Part shown: one piece after another, positions 8,669 to 16,674 of the stretch
Layout: every line of letters starts with the position of its first letter
How positions within the stretch are numbered: position 1 is the first letter of the stretch
NCBI RefSeq assembly: GCF_900113065.1
Contig: NZ_FOOA01000006.1
Coordinates: forward strand, 1-64,000
Direction: 5' to 3'
Source of the DNA: Aureimonas phyllosphaerae
GTDB taxonomy: Bacteria; Pseudomonadota; Alphaproteobacteria; Rhizobiales; Rhizobiaceae
Length of the DNA stretch: 64,000 nt
Position numbers and translations under genes: made by a program
The notes under the pieces: model-generated
Seen by the model: the letters and a program-made list of their open reading frames with translations, nothing else
Database searches by the model: none
Told to the model about the DNA's origin: nothing

Positions 8669-10924
8669 CTAGCCGACGAGGTCGGCGAGGCCGATCGGGA
8701 AGCGGCGGATACGGCGACCGGTGGCATGGCGCACCGCGTTGGCAATGGCGCCGCCGGTGCCGGTGATGCCGATCTCGCCGACGCCCTTGATGCCGAGCGC
8801 GTTCACGTGCGGGTCGTCCTCGTGGACGAGGATCGCTTCCATCGGCGGCACGTCGGCGTTCACCGGGATGCGGTATTCGGCAAGGTCCGCGTTCATGACG
8901 CGGCCCGTCCGGCGATCCATCACCGCGTGTTCGTGCAGGGCGAAGGACAGGCCCCAGATCATGCCCCCGTAGAGCTGGCTCTGCACCATGCGCGGATTGA
9001 TCACGCGGCCGGCGGCGAAGGCGCCGACGAGGCGCGTCACCCGGATCTGGCCGAGGTCGGGATCGACGCTGACCTCGGCGAACACCGCGCCGTGGGCGTG
9101 CATGGCGTAGGTCTCCTGGGCGGTGGGGTCCGCGGCCGCCTGGCCGTCGGCTTCGATCGTTTCCAGACCGGCACGGCTGAGGATCGCACCGAACGCCTCG
9201 CCCCGGCTTTCGTCGTCCCGGCGCACGAGGCGACCGTCGCGCGCGAGCGTGCCGATGTTGCCTGCCCCGAACAGCGGCGAGGCCTCGTCGGCGGTGGCGA
9301 TCTCGGCAAGCTTGGCGATCACCGCCTGGCCGGCCGAATGGAGCGCCATGCCGGCGGTCGCCGTGTGGCCCGACCCGCCCGCGATGCCGGCGTCCGGCAG
9401 GTCCGACGTGCCGGCGCGGAACTCGACGCGCTCGATCGGCAGCCCGACGGCGTCGGCCGCGATCTGGGCCAGCGCCGTCCAGGCACCCTGGCCCATGTCG
9501 TGGGCGCCGGTTTCCAGAAGCCCCGAGCCGTCGGCGCGCAGGGTGGCGCGGGCCTTGGCCTGGAACATCAGCGCCGGAAAGGTCGCCGTGCCCATGCCCC
9601 AGCCGAGAAGCCGCCCCGACGTGTCGCGCATCGAACGAGGCTCCGACGGCCGCCCTGCCCAGCCGAAGCGGCGAGCGCCTTCCTCGTAGCAGGTGCGCAG
9701 CGCCTTCGAGGAGAAGGGCTTGCCGGAGATAGGCTCGCGCTCGGCGTAGTTCTTCAGTCGGAAGGCCAGCGGATCCATCCCCGCCGCCTCGGCCGCCTCG
9801 TCGATGGCGCATTCGAGCGCGATCGAGCCCGACGCTTCGCCCGGCGCGCGCATGAAGAGCGGCGTGCCGGTGTCGAGGCGCACGCCCTCGTGCGCGGTGC
9901 GGATCGCCGGTGCGGCGTAGAGCGTATGGGCGACGTCGGCAGCCGGCTCGAAGAAGTCGTCGAAGGTCGAGGATGCCGTTCGGGTGCGGTTCTCGATCGC
10001 CGTCAGTGCGCCGTCGGACTGGAGGCCGACGCGAATATGCTGGCGGGTCGGCCCGCGGTGGCCGACGGGGCCGTACATCTGGTCGCGGCGGAGCACCAGC
10101 TTGACCGGACGCCCGGTCATGCGCGCCGCCATGATGCCGAGCACCTGGGGACCGGCCGGAAAGCCCTTGGAGCCGAAACCGCCGCCGAGATACGGGCTGC
10201 GGATGTAGATGTCGGTCGGCGCGATGCCGAAGAGGCCGGCAAGGCGCTGCTGGGCCATGGCGAGCGCCTGCGTCGGCATGTCGAGGATGAGCTTGTCGCC
10301 CTCCCAGCGCGCCACGACCCCATGCGGCTCCATCGCATTGTGGTACTGGGCGGGCGTCTCGTAGGTCGTGTCCACCACGAGCGCGGCCTCGCCGATCCCC
10401 GCCTCGACGTCGCCGATCGCCGCCTCGGCCGGGTTTCCGGCGCCGACGACTTCGGGCACGAAGCTCTCGGCATCGTCGAGGGTCACGCGCGCCGCCTCGG
10501 CCTCGAAGCGCGGCTTCAGGAGCCGCGCCCCTTCCGTCGCGGCTTCCAGCGTCTCGGCAATCACCACCGCGATCGGCTGGCCGGCATAGCGCACATGCTC
10601 GTTCTGCAGGAGGTCGAGCCGGAACATGAACGGGTTGGTCTTGGCGTCCGGGTCCATCGCCAGCTTCGGCCGGTTGGCGGTGGTCATCACGTCGACGACG
10701 CCGGGATGGGCGCGCGCCGCCGCCTCGTCCATGGAGACGAGCCGCCCGCGCGCCACCGTGGCGGTGGCCGGCACGGCGTAGAGCATGCCGGGCGGATGGT
10801 TATCGGCGGCAAACGTCGCGGCGCCCGTCACCTTCAGGACGCCCTCGCGGCGCGTCATCGGCTGGCCGATGTTGGAGCCGTGGCGCATGCGCGCCGGATC
10901 GTTGGTGAGGCCGATCTCAGACAT
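8669..10924 (-). CDS. paoC: molybdenum-binding subunit of PaoABC-type aldehyde dehydrogenase
   Basis: A 751-residue large subunit of the xanthine dehydrogenase/aldehyde oxidase family. It would oxidise aldehydes to acids at a molybdenum cytosine dinucleotide cofactor. Landmarks are GGGFGSKGF in the first Mo-cofactor region, FMRAPGE, GAHDMGQGAW, and the catalytic Glu717 in KGVGEIGITG. Start ATG at 10924 follows paoB with an 8-base overlap, so translation is coupled. The order FeS-FAD-Mo subunit matches E. coli paoABC. A paoD/XdhC-like cofactor-insertion gene, usually next, is absent here. The preferred aldehyde cannot be told from sequence. Confidence 0.9.
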   Translation of the reverse strand: MSEIGLTNDPARMRHGSNIGQPMTRREGVLKVTGAATFAADNHPPGMLYAVPATATVARGRLVSMDEAAARAHPGVVDVMTTANRPKLAMDPDAKTNPFMFRLDLLQNEHVRYAGQPIAVVIAETLEAATEGARLLKPRFEAEAARVTLDDAESFVPEVVGAGNPAEAAIGDVEAGIGEAALVVDTTYETPAQYHNAMEPHGVVARWEGDKLILDMPTQALAMAQQRLAGLFGIAPTDIYIRSPYLGGGFGSKGFPAGPQVLGIMAARMTGRPVKLVLRRDQMYGPVGHRGPTRQHIRVGLQSDGALTAIENRTRTASSTFDDFFEPAADVAHTLYAAPAIRTAHEGVRLDTGTPLFMRAPGEASGSIALECAIDEAAEAAGMDPLAFRLKNYAEREPISGKPFSSKALRTCYEEGARRFGWAGRPSEPRSMRDTSGRLLGWGMGTATFPALMFQAKARATLRADGSGLLETGAHDMGQGAWTALAQIAADAVGLPIERVEFRAGTSDLPDAGIAGGSGHTATAGMALHSAGQAVIAKLAEIATADEASPLFGAGNIGTLARDGRLVRRDDESRGEAFGAILSRAGLETIEADGQAAADPTAQETYAMHAHGAVFAEVSVDPDLGQIRVTRLVGAFAAGRVINPRMVQSQLYGGMIWGLSFALHEHAVMDRRTGRVMNADLAEYRIPVNADVPPMEAILVHEDDPHVNALGIKGVGEIGITGTGGAIANAVRHATGRRIRRFPIGLADLVG

Positions 10925-11975
10925 GGAGCATTCCTTCCGGAACCGGGGCGAAGGGGGAGCCGGGCAGGGCGGGCACGCGCTCGGGCGTGCCGGCCGCCGC
11001 CAGCTGCAGGGCCCGCGCGACGAGGCGGCGGGCGAGTTCGATCTTGTGCGCGTTGTCGCCGGACGGGCGGGCGCCCGCGAGCGCCGCTTCGGCGGCTTGC
11101 TCGAAGGCCGCCGTGCCGGGCTCGGCACCGTGGAGAAGCGTTTCCGCCTCGACTGCGCGCCAGGGCTTCAGGGCGACACCGCCGAGCGCGATCCGCGCCT
11201 CCGCGATCCGCCCGTTCTCGATCCGCAGCATGGCGGCGGTGGACACCACGGCAAAGGCGTAGGAGGTGCGCTCGCGCAGCTTGAGATAGCGGGCGTGCGC
11301 GGCAAAGCCGGCGGCGTCCGCCGGCAGGCGCAGCGCCGTGACGATCTCGCCCGCGCGCCGCTCGGTCTCGATCTCGGGCGTGTCGCCGGGCAGGCGGTGG
11401 AAGTCGACGAGCGGCACCTCGCGCCGGCCCTCCGGCCCTTCGAGTTCGACCACGGCACCGAGCGCTGCCAGCGGCACGCAGAAGTCCGACGGGTGGGTGG
11501 CGATGCAGCTGTCGCTCCATCCGAGGATGGCGTGCGAGCGGTTCTCGCCGCCGCGTGCATCGCAGCCGGAGCCCGGCTCGCGCTTGTTGCAGGCGCTTGC
11601 GGTGTCGGCGAAATAGGGGCAGCGCGTGCGTTGCAGGATGTTGCCGCCGGCGGTCGCCGCGTTGCGCAACTGTCCCGAGGCGCCCGACAGCAGCGCCTCG
11701 GCGATGGCCGGGAAGCGCGTGGCGAAGGCGCGGTCGTGCGCGAGATCTGCGTTGCGCACGAGGGCGCCGATCCGGACGCTGCCGTCGGTTTGGGTCTCGA
11801 CCGTCGACAGGCCCGGCAGGCGGGTGAGGTCGACGATCCGTTCGGGAAGCGTGACGCCGCCCTTCATCAGGTCAAGGAGGTTGGTGCCGCCGGCAAGGCA
11901 CGCCGAGCCCGGCCGCGCGGCAGCCGCCACCGCTTCGGCGACGGTCTCGGGGCGAATGTAGTCGAAGCGGTTCAT
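10917..11975 (-). CDS. paoB: FAD-binding subunit of PaoABC-type aldehyde dehydrogenase
   Basis: A 352-residue CO-dehydrogenase-flavoprotein-type subunit that passes electrons between the iron-sulfur subunit and an acceptor. The FAD loop LAGGTNLLDLM (residues about 27-37) and ATAGGNILQRTRC are present. Cys119, Cys129, Cys138 and Cys157 fit the extra 4Fe-4S cluster known from PaoB and not found in ordinary XdhB. The start ATG at 11975 overlaps the paoA stop in an ATGA, and the end overlaps paoC. This places it firmly as the middle gene of a three-gene operon. Confidence 0.9.
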   Translation of the reverse strand: MNRFDYIRPETVAEAVAAAARPGSACLAGGTNLLDLMKGGVTLPERIVDLTRLPGLSTVETQTDGSVRIGALVRNADLAHDRAFATRFPAIAEALLSGASGQLRNAATAGGNILQRTRCPYFADTASACNKREPGSGCDARGGENRSHAILGWSDSCIATHPSDFCVPLAALGAVVELEGPEGRREVPLVDFHRLPGDTPEIETERRAGEIVTALRLPADAAGFAAHARYLKLRERTSYAFAVVSTAAMLRIENGRIAEARIALGGVALKPWRAVEAETLLHGAEPGTAAFEQAAEAALAGARPSGDNAHKIELARRLVARALQLAAAGTPERVPALPGSPFAPVPEGMLHV

Positions 11976-12469
11976 GCCGCCTTCTCCTGGCGCGTGCCCG
12001 CGATCGTGGCCTCGGCCTCGATCACCGCCTCGGTGATGCCGGCATAGGCGCCACAACGGCAGAGGTTTCCGCTCATCCCTTCGCGGATGCGCTCGGGGTC
12101 GCCGTCGGTCTGCGCTTCCCCGATGAGGCCCACCGCGCTCATGATCTGGCCGGGCGTGCAGTAGCCGCACTGGAAGCCGTCATGGGCGATGAAGGCGGCC
12201 TGGACGGGATGCAGTTCGCCGTCCTTCGCCAGGCCCTCGATGGTGACGATGTCGGCGCCGTCGTGGGAGAGGGCGAGCGACAGGCACGACACGACGCGCC
12301 GCCCGTCGACGAGGATGGTGCAGGCGCCGCACTGGCCGCGATCGCAGCCCTTCTTGGTGCCGGTGAGGCCCTCGCGCTCGCGCAGGAGGTCGAGGAGGGT
12401 GACCCGGGGATCGTCGAAGATCACCTCGCGCCGTTCCCCGTTGATGGTCAGTTGAATCGAGTGGTTCAT
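11972..12469 (-). CDS. paoA: 2Fe-2S subunit of PaoABC-type aldehyde dehydrogenase
   Basis: A 165-residue protein with a plant-type ferredoxin half (Cys42, 47, 50, 62) and a helical half (Cys101, 104, 137, 139), the two 2Fe-2S clusters of this family. GTKKGCDRGQCGAC is the typical first motif. ATG at 12469 is preceded by AGGGTGA. E. coli PaoA carries a long Tat leader and the enzyme is periplasmic; this protein starts directly with the ferredoxin fold, so I infer a cytoplasmic enzyme. It is the first gene of the operon and lies opposite a tetR gene, with the promoter described separately between them. Confidence 0.9.
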   Translation of the reverse strand: MNHSIQLTINGERREVIFDDPRVTLLDLLREREGLTGTKKGCDRGQCGACTILVDGRRVVSCLSLALSHDGADIVTIEGLAKDGELHPVQAAFIAHDGFQCGYCTPGQIMSAVGLIGEAQTDGDPERIREGMSGNLCRCGAYAGITEAVIEAEATIAGTRQEKAA

Positions 12470-12589
12470 GCCGTCACCCTTTCGGTGATATGTCGAACCG
12501 GATGTGTCGGAACCGGGAGCCAAGGGGCTCGGCGCCGATCGGGCGGAGGCGGGCCGGCCTTTCTTCGAAGGCCAATGTACCGCAGGCCA

Positions 12590-12617
12590 ATTATACGGAG
12601 GCGCCCTCCGTTTACAA
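12590..12617 (-). promoter_or_regulatory. paoA promoter with a TetR-type operator in its spacer
   Basis: On the minus strand a -35 box TTGTAA (12617-12612) and a perfect -10 box TATAAT (12595-12590) are separated by 16 bases. The spacer is filled by the inverted repeat ACGGAGG-GCG-CCTCCGT (12611-12595). A bound dimer there would block RNA polymerase. The adjacent divergent tetR gene is the obvious candidate repressor. Confidence 0.75.
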
Positions 12618-12642
12618 GACTGGAGGCATTCCAATTCCGGAA

Positions 12643-13254
12643 ATGGAAACTGACGCTCCGAAGGCAACGCGCAAGATCCGGGCAGACGCGGCGAAAAACC
12701 GCGATCGTCTGCTGACGGCGGCGGCGGAGGTCTTCCGCGTCGCCGACGGGAGCGCGAGCCTCGAGGCCGTGGCGCGCCGTGCGGGCGTCGGCATCGGGAC
12801 GCTCTATCGCCATTTCCCGACGCGCGAAGCCCTGTTCGAGGCGGTCTACCGTCGCGAGGTCGAACAACTCGCGCAACTCGCCGAGACGCTGGCTCTGAGC
12901 GAGCCGCCGCTGCCCGCGCTCCGCCTGTGGCTGCGCGAGGAGGTTCGCCTCGTCGCCACCAAGCGCGGCATGCTGACGACGCTGGCGCTCGCCATCGACA
13001 GCGGTTCGGAGATCTACGCCTTTTCCTTCCGTCACCTGACGCGCGCCGTCGGCATGCTGCTCGAGCGCTGCGTCGAGGCGGGCGAGATCCGGGGCGACGT
13101 CGGAGCGGAAGACCTTCTTCAGACCCTGATCGGCCTCTGCCTGATGGCCAAGCAGGCGGACTGGGAGGACAACGTGATCCGCCTGATGGACGTCTTCGTC
13201 GACGGGATGCGGGCCGGCGGGCGGAAGGGGGAGGGGATTCATGACCAAGGGTGA
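12643..13254 (+). CDS. TetR-family transcriptional regulator, divergent from paoABC
   Basis: A 203-residue regulator. The N-terminal helix-turn-helix runs over residues about 12-60, with the typical VARRAGVGIGTLYRHFPTRE recognition segment split across two helices. The C-terminal part resembles the SbtR-like TetR C-terminal fold (VGMLLERCVEAGEIR). ATG at 12643 was chosen because the DNA-binding domain starts right after it; GGAGG lies 16 bases upstream, which is long. The frame is open further up, but without homologous content. It likely represses paoABC through the palindrome at 12595-12611, which also lies just 31 bases before its own start, so autoregulation is likely. It overlaps the glycerate kinase gene by 14 bases. 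Confidence 0.85.
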   Translation: METDAPKATRKIRADAAKNRDRLLTAAAEVFRVADGSASLEAVARRAGVGIGTLYRHFPTREALFEAVYRREVEQLAQLAETLALSEPPLPALRLWLREEVRLVATKRGMLTTLALAIDSGSEIYAFSFRHLTRAVGMLLERCVEAGEIRGDVGAEDLLQTLIGLCLMAKQADWEDNVIRLMDVFVDGMRAGGRKGEGIHDQG

Positions 13255-14482
13255 CGGCGCAATGCTGCGCGAGGTCTTCGAGGCGGCGCTGCGCCACGCG
13301 ATGCCGGCCGGACGCTTCGAGGGGCGCCTGCCGGAGCGCCCGCGCGGGCGCACGCTGGTGCTGGGCGCCGGCAAGGCCGCGGCGTCGATGGCCGCCGCCT
13401 TTGAGGATGCCTGGGACAGCCCTTGCGAGGGGCTCGTCGTCACCCGCTACCATCATGCGGTTCCGACCCGTCGAATCGAGGTCGTGGAGGCCTCCCATCC
13501 CGTGCCGGACGCGGCCGGCGAGGCGGCCGCACGGCGCATCCTCGACCTTGCCGAAGGCGCGGGTCGCGACGATCTCGTGGTGGTCCTGATCTCGGGCGGC
13601 GCGTCGTCGCTTCTCGCCCTGCCGGCGCCCGGCGTGACGCTCGCCGACAAGCAGGCGATCAACCGCGCGCTGCTTCTCAGCGGCGCACCGATCGACGCGA
13701 TGAACACCGTCCGGAAGGCGCTCTCGCGGATCAAGGGCGGGCGTCTCGCCCAGGCCGTCGCCCCAGCCCGCCTCGTCACCTATGCGATCTCGGATGTGCC
13801 GGGCGATGATCCCGGCACGATCGGTTCGGGACCGACCGTTGCGACAGCGAGCGGCCCAGATGAGGCCTTTGCGATCCTCGACCGATACAAGATCGCGGTG
13901 GGGGATCGCATCCGCGACGCCATCCTTGCCAATGCAGAGACTGCGCTGCGCGAGGACCGCGGCGATTTCCACATGCTGGCGACGCCGATGATGGCGCTGG
14001 AAGCGGCGGCCGAGGCGGCGCGCGGCCTCGGGCTCGAGCCGGTGATCTGGGGCGATGCGATCGAGGGGGAGGCGAGCGCGGTCGGCGCCGAGCACGCGGC
14101 CCGCATTCGCGCCGCGCCAGTCGACCGGCCGACCCTCTTCCTGTCGGGCGGCGAGACCACGGTGACGGTGGGAGCCAATGAACGGGGCGGGCGCGGCGGG
14201 CGCAACAGCGAGTATCTCCTGTCGCTGGCCCATGCCCTCGACGGGCAACCCGGCATGTCCGCGATCGCCTGCGACACCGACGGGATCGACGGGTCGGAGG
14301 ACAATGCCGGCGCGTGGTTTGACGCTTCGCTGGTGGCGGACGCCGCACGGCGCGGGATCGATCTCGCGCGGCACCTTCGCGACCACGACGCCTACACGCC
14401 GTTCGCGGCGCTGGATCGGCTGGTGGTGACAGGTCCGACCTTCACCAACGTCAACGATTTCCGCGCGATCCTCGTGCGCTGA
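13241..14482 (+). CDS. glycerate 2-kinase (MOFRL/TtuD family)
   Basis: A 413-residue protein of the GckA/TtuD family, which makes 2-phosphoglycerate from D-glycerate; older annotations call it hydroxypyruvate reductase. Landmarks are LVLGAGKAAASMA, LISGGASSLL, the NTVRKALSRIKGG segment, FLSGGETTVTV and the C-terminal MOFRL region GGRGGRNSEYLL and DTDGIDG. ATG at 13241 follows a strong GGGGAGGGG site; ATG at 13262 is an alternative. The overlap with tetR suggests co-transcription. It would feed glyoxylate or tartrate-derived glycerate into glycolysis; the glycolate oxidase genes lie far to the right and are not in the same operon. Confidence 0.88.
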   Translation: MTKGDGAMLREVFEAALRHAMPAGRFEGRLPERPRGRTLVLGAGKAAASMAAAFEDAWDSPCEGLVVTRYHHAVPTRRIEVVEASHPVPDAAGEAAARRILDLAEGAGRDDLVVVLISGGASSLLALPAPGVTLADKQAINRALLLSGAPIDAMNTVRKALSRIKGGRLAQAVAPARLVTYAISDVPGDDPGTIGSGPTVATASGPDEAFAILDRYKIAVGDRIRDAILANAETALREDRGDFHMLATPMMALEAAAEAARGLGLEPVIWGDAIEGEASAVGAEHAARIRAAPVDRPTLFLSGGETTVTVGANERGGRGGRNSEYLLSLAHALDGQPGMSAIACDTDGIDGSEDNAGAWFDASLVADAARRGIDLARHLRDHDAYTPFAALDRLVVTGPTFTNVNDFRAILVR

Positions 14483-14503
14483 GCGGCGGCCTCAGGCCGC
14501 CGC
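14483..14503. terminator. GC-rich inverted repeat between convergent genes
   Basis: GCGGCGGCCT and AGGCCGCCGC face each other around one base, starting at the glycerate kinase stop and running into the last codons of the opposite gene. No T-run follows, so its strength as a terminator is uncertain. Confidence 0.4.
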
Positions 14504-14797
14504 CGGCTCGAGATGCTGGAGGAGCGGGACGGGACGCTGGGCCGGCTCGCGCCGCGTCGTCCAGCGCGCGCCGATGTCCTCGCTCGCCTGCACCGCGAGC
14601 GTGATCTCGTCGCCGTGCTGGAAGCCGTAAAGCGGCTTCGTCTGGCCGAACTCGGCCCATTCGCGCATCAGCATGTCCCAGACGGTCGGCGTCTCCAACA
14701 CGCGGCCGAGCATCCAGAGGAGCTTCGACTTCTTGAGGCGCACCGAGCCATAGGCTTGAAGGTCGTGGAAAAGGGCATGGAGAAGGTCGGGTTTCAT
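14492..14797 (-). CDS. conserved-looking hypothetical protein, 101 aa
   Basis: I do not recognise the family. From ATG at 14797 (GGAA upstream) the protein starts MKPDLLHALFHD and continues with basic LKKSKLLWMLGRV and TVWDMLMREWAEFG. It has no signal peptide or membrane span, and is mostly helical with a Pro-rich tail (RPVPLLQHLEPAAA). Codon use matches the neighbours. An inverted repeat lies 39 bases upstream. It follows the amidotransferase gene on the same strand by 63 bases, so the two may be co-transcribed. Confidence 0.6.
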   Translation of the reverse strand: MKPDLLHALFHDLQAYGSVRLKKSKLLWMLGRVLETPTVWDMLMREWAEFGQTKPLYGFQHGDEITLAVQASEDIGARWTTRREPAQRPVPLLQHLEPAAA

Positions 14798-14835
14798 CAG
14801 GGGTTCCAAGGGTTCGTTTCGTCTCCCTGATATGG

Positions 14836-14853
14836 GTATCAAACCGTTGATAC
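14836..14853. promoter_or_regulatory. inverted repeat GTATCAA-N4-TTGATAC
   Basis: A perfect 7-4-7 palindrome in the 63-base gap between the amidotransferase gene and the 101-residue gene. It lacks the GC-rich stem of a terminator, so an operator for the downstream gene is more likely. Another TGATA/TATCA pair overlaps its left arm. Confidence 0.4.
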
Positions 14854-14860
14854 ACAACGA

Positions 14861-15706
14861 TTATGAGGCTTTCCGAGATGCCGTGTGGGCGATGAAATTG
14901 CGGATTTCGCGCATGCGTCGCTCGGGCTCCGTCACCTCCCGGTCGAGACCCAGCTGCCAGGCGAGATCGCGCCGCTCCGGCTCGGCATCGAGCGCCTCGA
15001 TCCGCCGGGCGTGGGCTTCCAGCGCCGCCTCGTCGGCGACGAGCTTTTCCTCCAGAAGGTCGTCCTTCTGGCGGCGAAGCGCGGCGGCGATCTCGGCGAG
15101 CGAGAGTTCGGGGTGGTACTGGACGCCCCAGAACGTGCCGGCCCCGTGGCGGATCTCGACCGCCTGGACGGGCGTCGTGCGGGTGCCGGCAAGGATCCTC
15201 GCCCCGTCGGGCAGGACGGACACTTCGTCGGAATGCATGGCCGGCGCGTCCCAGGTCAGCGGGCGACCGGCGAGCAGCGGATGGACGCGCCCGGCATCGG
15301 TCGCGACGATCCCGCGCACGAACCCGGCTTCCATGCGCGGCGAGCGTGGCTGGCACCGTCCCCCGGCCGCGACGCTCGCGATCTGAAGACCCGCGCAGGA
15401 GCCGAAGGCGGGCACGCCTGCCTCGAAGACACGCGTCATGAACGCGGCCGCCGAGCGCGTTTCCACCGTGTCGGCATGCATCTGGATCGGCGATCCCGAC
15501 AGGACGATGCCGTCGAACGCGCCGAGAGCCTCCGGCGAGGGCGGTGTCGCCCCGTCGACGCAGGAGACGGTCTCGCACTCGATCTCCGGTCGGATCGTCC
15601 GCAGCGTATCGGCATAGGTCTCGTCGGACGCGGCGCCGACGTCGTTTCGCCGGGCCTCCCGCTGGTCGGGGGTCTCGCTGGCGACGATCAGGAAGCGAAG
15701 GGGCAA
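14861..15706 (-). CDS. class I glutamine amidotransferase (GMP-synthase-like)
   Basis: A 281-residue protein with the triad-type GATase1 fold. Cys104 sits in FGSCAGLQI, and the His-Glu pair is in GVQYHPELS. The oxyanion region is IVLSGSPIQMH. The TTG at 15706 is preferred, because GAAGAG lies 7 bases upstream and the fold begins LPLRFLIVASE just after it; an in-frame ATG at 15799 would add 31 residues without domain content. Free-standing proteins of this type hydrolyse gamma-glutamyl compounds or supply ammonia to a partner. No synthetase partner is adjacent, so the substrate is unknown. The C-terminal 60 residues are a charged helical extension. Confidence 0.8.
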   Translation of the reverse strand: MPLRFLIVASETPDQREARRNDVGAASDETYADTLRTIRPEIECETVSCVDGATPPSPEALGAFDGIVLSGSPIQMHADTVETRSAAAFMTRVFEAGVPAFGSCAGLQIASVAAGGRCQPRSPRMEAGFVRGIVATDAGRVHPLLAGRPLTWDAPAMHSDEVSVLPDGARILAGTRTTPVQAVEIRHGAGTFWGVQYHPELSLAEIAAALRRQKDDLLEEKLVADEAALEAHARRIEALDAEPERRDLAWQLGLDREVTEPERRMREIRNFIAHTASRKAS

Positions 15707-15909
15707 GGCGGATCTCTTCGGGTCATGCGGAATTGGCTCATGAGGCAACGCGAGGGCGCCTGTATCGGGCACGGGCCGGAATGTCGCAGGGCCGCCCATG
15801 TTGGCAGACGGCTACGAAGACGGCGGGGAACGCGGGCGGCGGACGGCGGCTTCACCCGCCGACGATCCGGGCGACAACGCCCGGTCCGCAAACGACATCG
15901 AGGCGCCCC

Positions 15910-16404
15910 ATGGCCGACAAGACGCTGCACGACCTCTTCCTCCACCAGCTGAAGGACACCTACTTCGCGGAGAACCAGATCCTGAAGGCGCTGCCAAAGA
16001 TGATGGAGGCTGCCGTCTCCACCGATCTCAAGTCGGCGCTCGGCGTCCATCTCGACGAGACCAAGGGGCAGGTCGCGCGCCTCGACGAGGTGTTCGGGCT
16101 TCTGAACACCAAGCCCGAGGGCGTCGAGTGCCAGGCGATCCTCGGCATCATCGCGGAAGGGCAGGAGGTGATGGAGGAATTCGCCGGGTCCGAGGCGCTC
16201 GATGCCGGGATCATCGCCGCCGCACAGGCCGTCGAGCACTACGAGATCACGCGTTACGGCACGCTCTACGCCTGGGCTGGCCAACTCGGGCTCGACGAGG
16301 CCGCCGATCTCCTCAAGGAAACGCTGATCGAGGAGGAGAACACCGACGATATCCTGTCGGACCTTGCCGAAAGCTCGGTCAACGCGCAGGCGAGCGACGC
16401 CTGA
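15910..16404 (+). CDS. DUF892 ferritin-like protein (YciE/YciF type)
   Basis: A 164-residue four-helix protein of the YciE/YciF family, which carries a ferritin-like di-iron or di-metal site and is linked to stress responses. The start MADKTLHDLFLHQLKDTYFAE is the family's typical N-terminus. Glu and His residues for metal binding are present, including AQAVEHYEITRYGTL and IEEEN. ATG at 15910 is the only start that gives a family-length protein. Upstream bases show no good EcfG-type promoter, although this family is often under general stress control. Its stop lies inside a palindrome shared with the opposing gene. Confidence 0.88.
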   Translation: MADKTLHDLFLHQLKDTYFAENQILKALPKMMEAAVSTDLKSALGVHLDETKGQVARLDEVFGLLNTKPEGVECQAILGIIAEGQEVMEEFAGSEALDAGIIAAAQAVEHYEITRYGTLYAWAGQLGLDEAADLLKETLIEEENTDDILSDLAESSVNAQASDA

Positions 16405-16420
16405 CGGCGCGCGCCGTCAG
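16401..16420. terminator. perfect 20-base palindrome holding both convergent stop codons
   Basis: CTGACGGCGC-GCGCCGTCAG is self-complementary along its whole length. It contains the TGA of the DUF892 gene on the plus strand and the TGA of the small membrane-protein gene on the minus strand. It probably acts as a two-way transcription barrier; there is no T-run. Confidence 0.55.
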
Positions 16421-16596
16421 CCGAAGACGAGCGCCCAGAGGCCTTGGAAGACGCTGGTTCCCGCCAGCGGGCCGAAGAGCAGCATCGCGAAATTGACTGC
16501 AAGGACCCACATTAGCACCCGCTCCCCGCGCTTCGACAGGCGGGGGGTGGGCTTGATCGGCTCGGGCGGTCGCCAGTTTCGGTATTCGAGGAACAT
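16417..16596 (-). CDS. small membrane protein, 59 aa
   Basis: Family not recognised. The N-terminal half is polar and basic (FLEYRNWRPPEP, KPTPRLSKRGER) and is followed by one hydrophobic segment (VLMWVLAVNFAMLLFG) and a second short hydrophobic tail. It is thus likely a small inner-membrane protein with a cytoplasmic N-terminus. ATG at 16596 has GGGGAGA upstream. It follows the ArsB-like pump gene by 78 bases on the same strand and may be co-transcribed with it. Confidence 0.6.
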   Translation of the reverse strand: MFLEYRNWRPPEPIKPTPRLSKRGERVLMWVLAVNFAMLLFGPLAGTSVFQGLWALVFG

Positions 16597-16674
16597 CGAC
16601 GGTCTCCCCGGTGAAGGATCGAGAATGCGCCCGCTTCGTCCCGCCCGCAACCCGGTCCCGTCCCGTTGTGGCGA

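Noticed and set aside
8453..11284. 943-residue open frame opposite paoC and part of paoB
   Set aside because: Shadow frame. The opposite strand encodes well-defined Mo- and FAD-subunits with coupled starts and stops.
12486..12497. TATGTCGAAC near paoA, resembling a half-site of the palindrome at 21748
   Set aside because: Only one arm is present and the locus has its own operator; probably chance.
13780..14348. Long minus-strand frames inside the glycerate kinase gene
   Set aside because: Composition shadows of a gene with clear MOFRL-family motifs on the plus strand.
15820..15860. GGAAC-like promoter before the DUF892 gene
   Set aside because: The second box reads GCTT at the right distance instead of CGTT, so the match is too poor.
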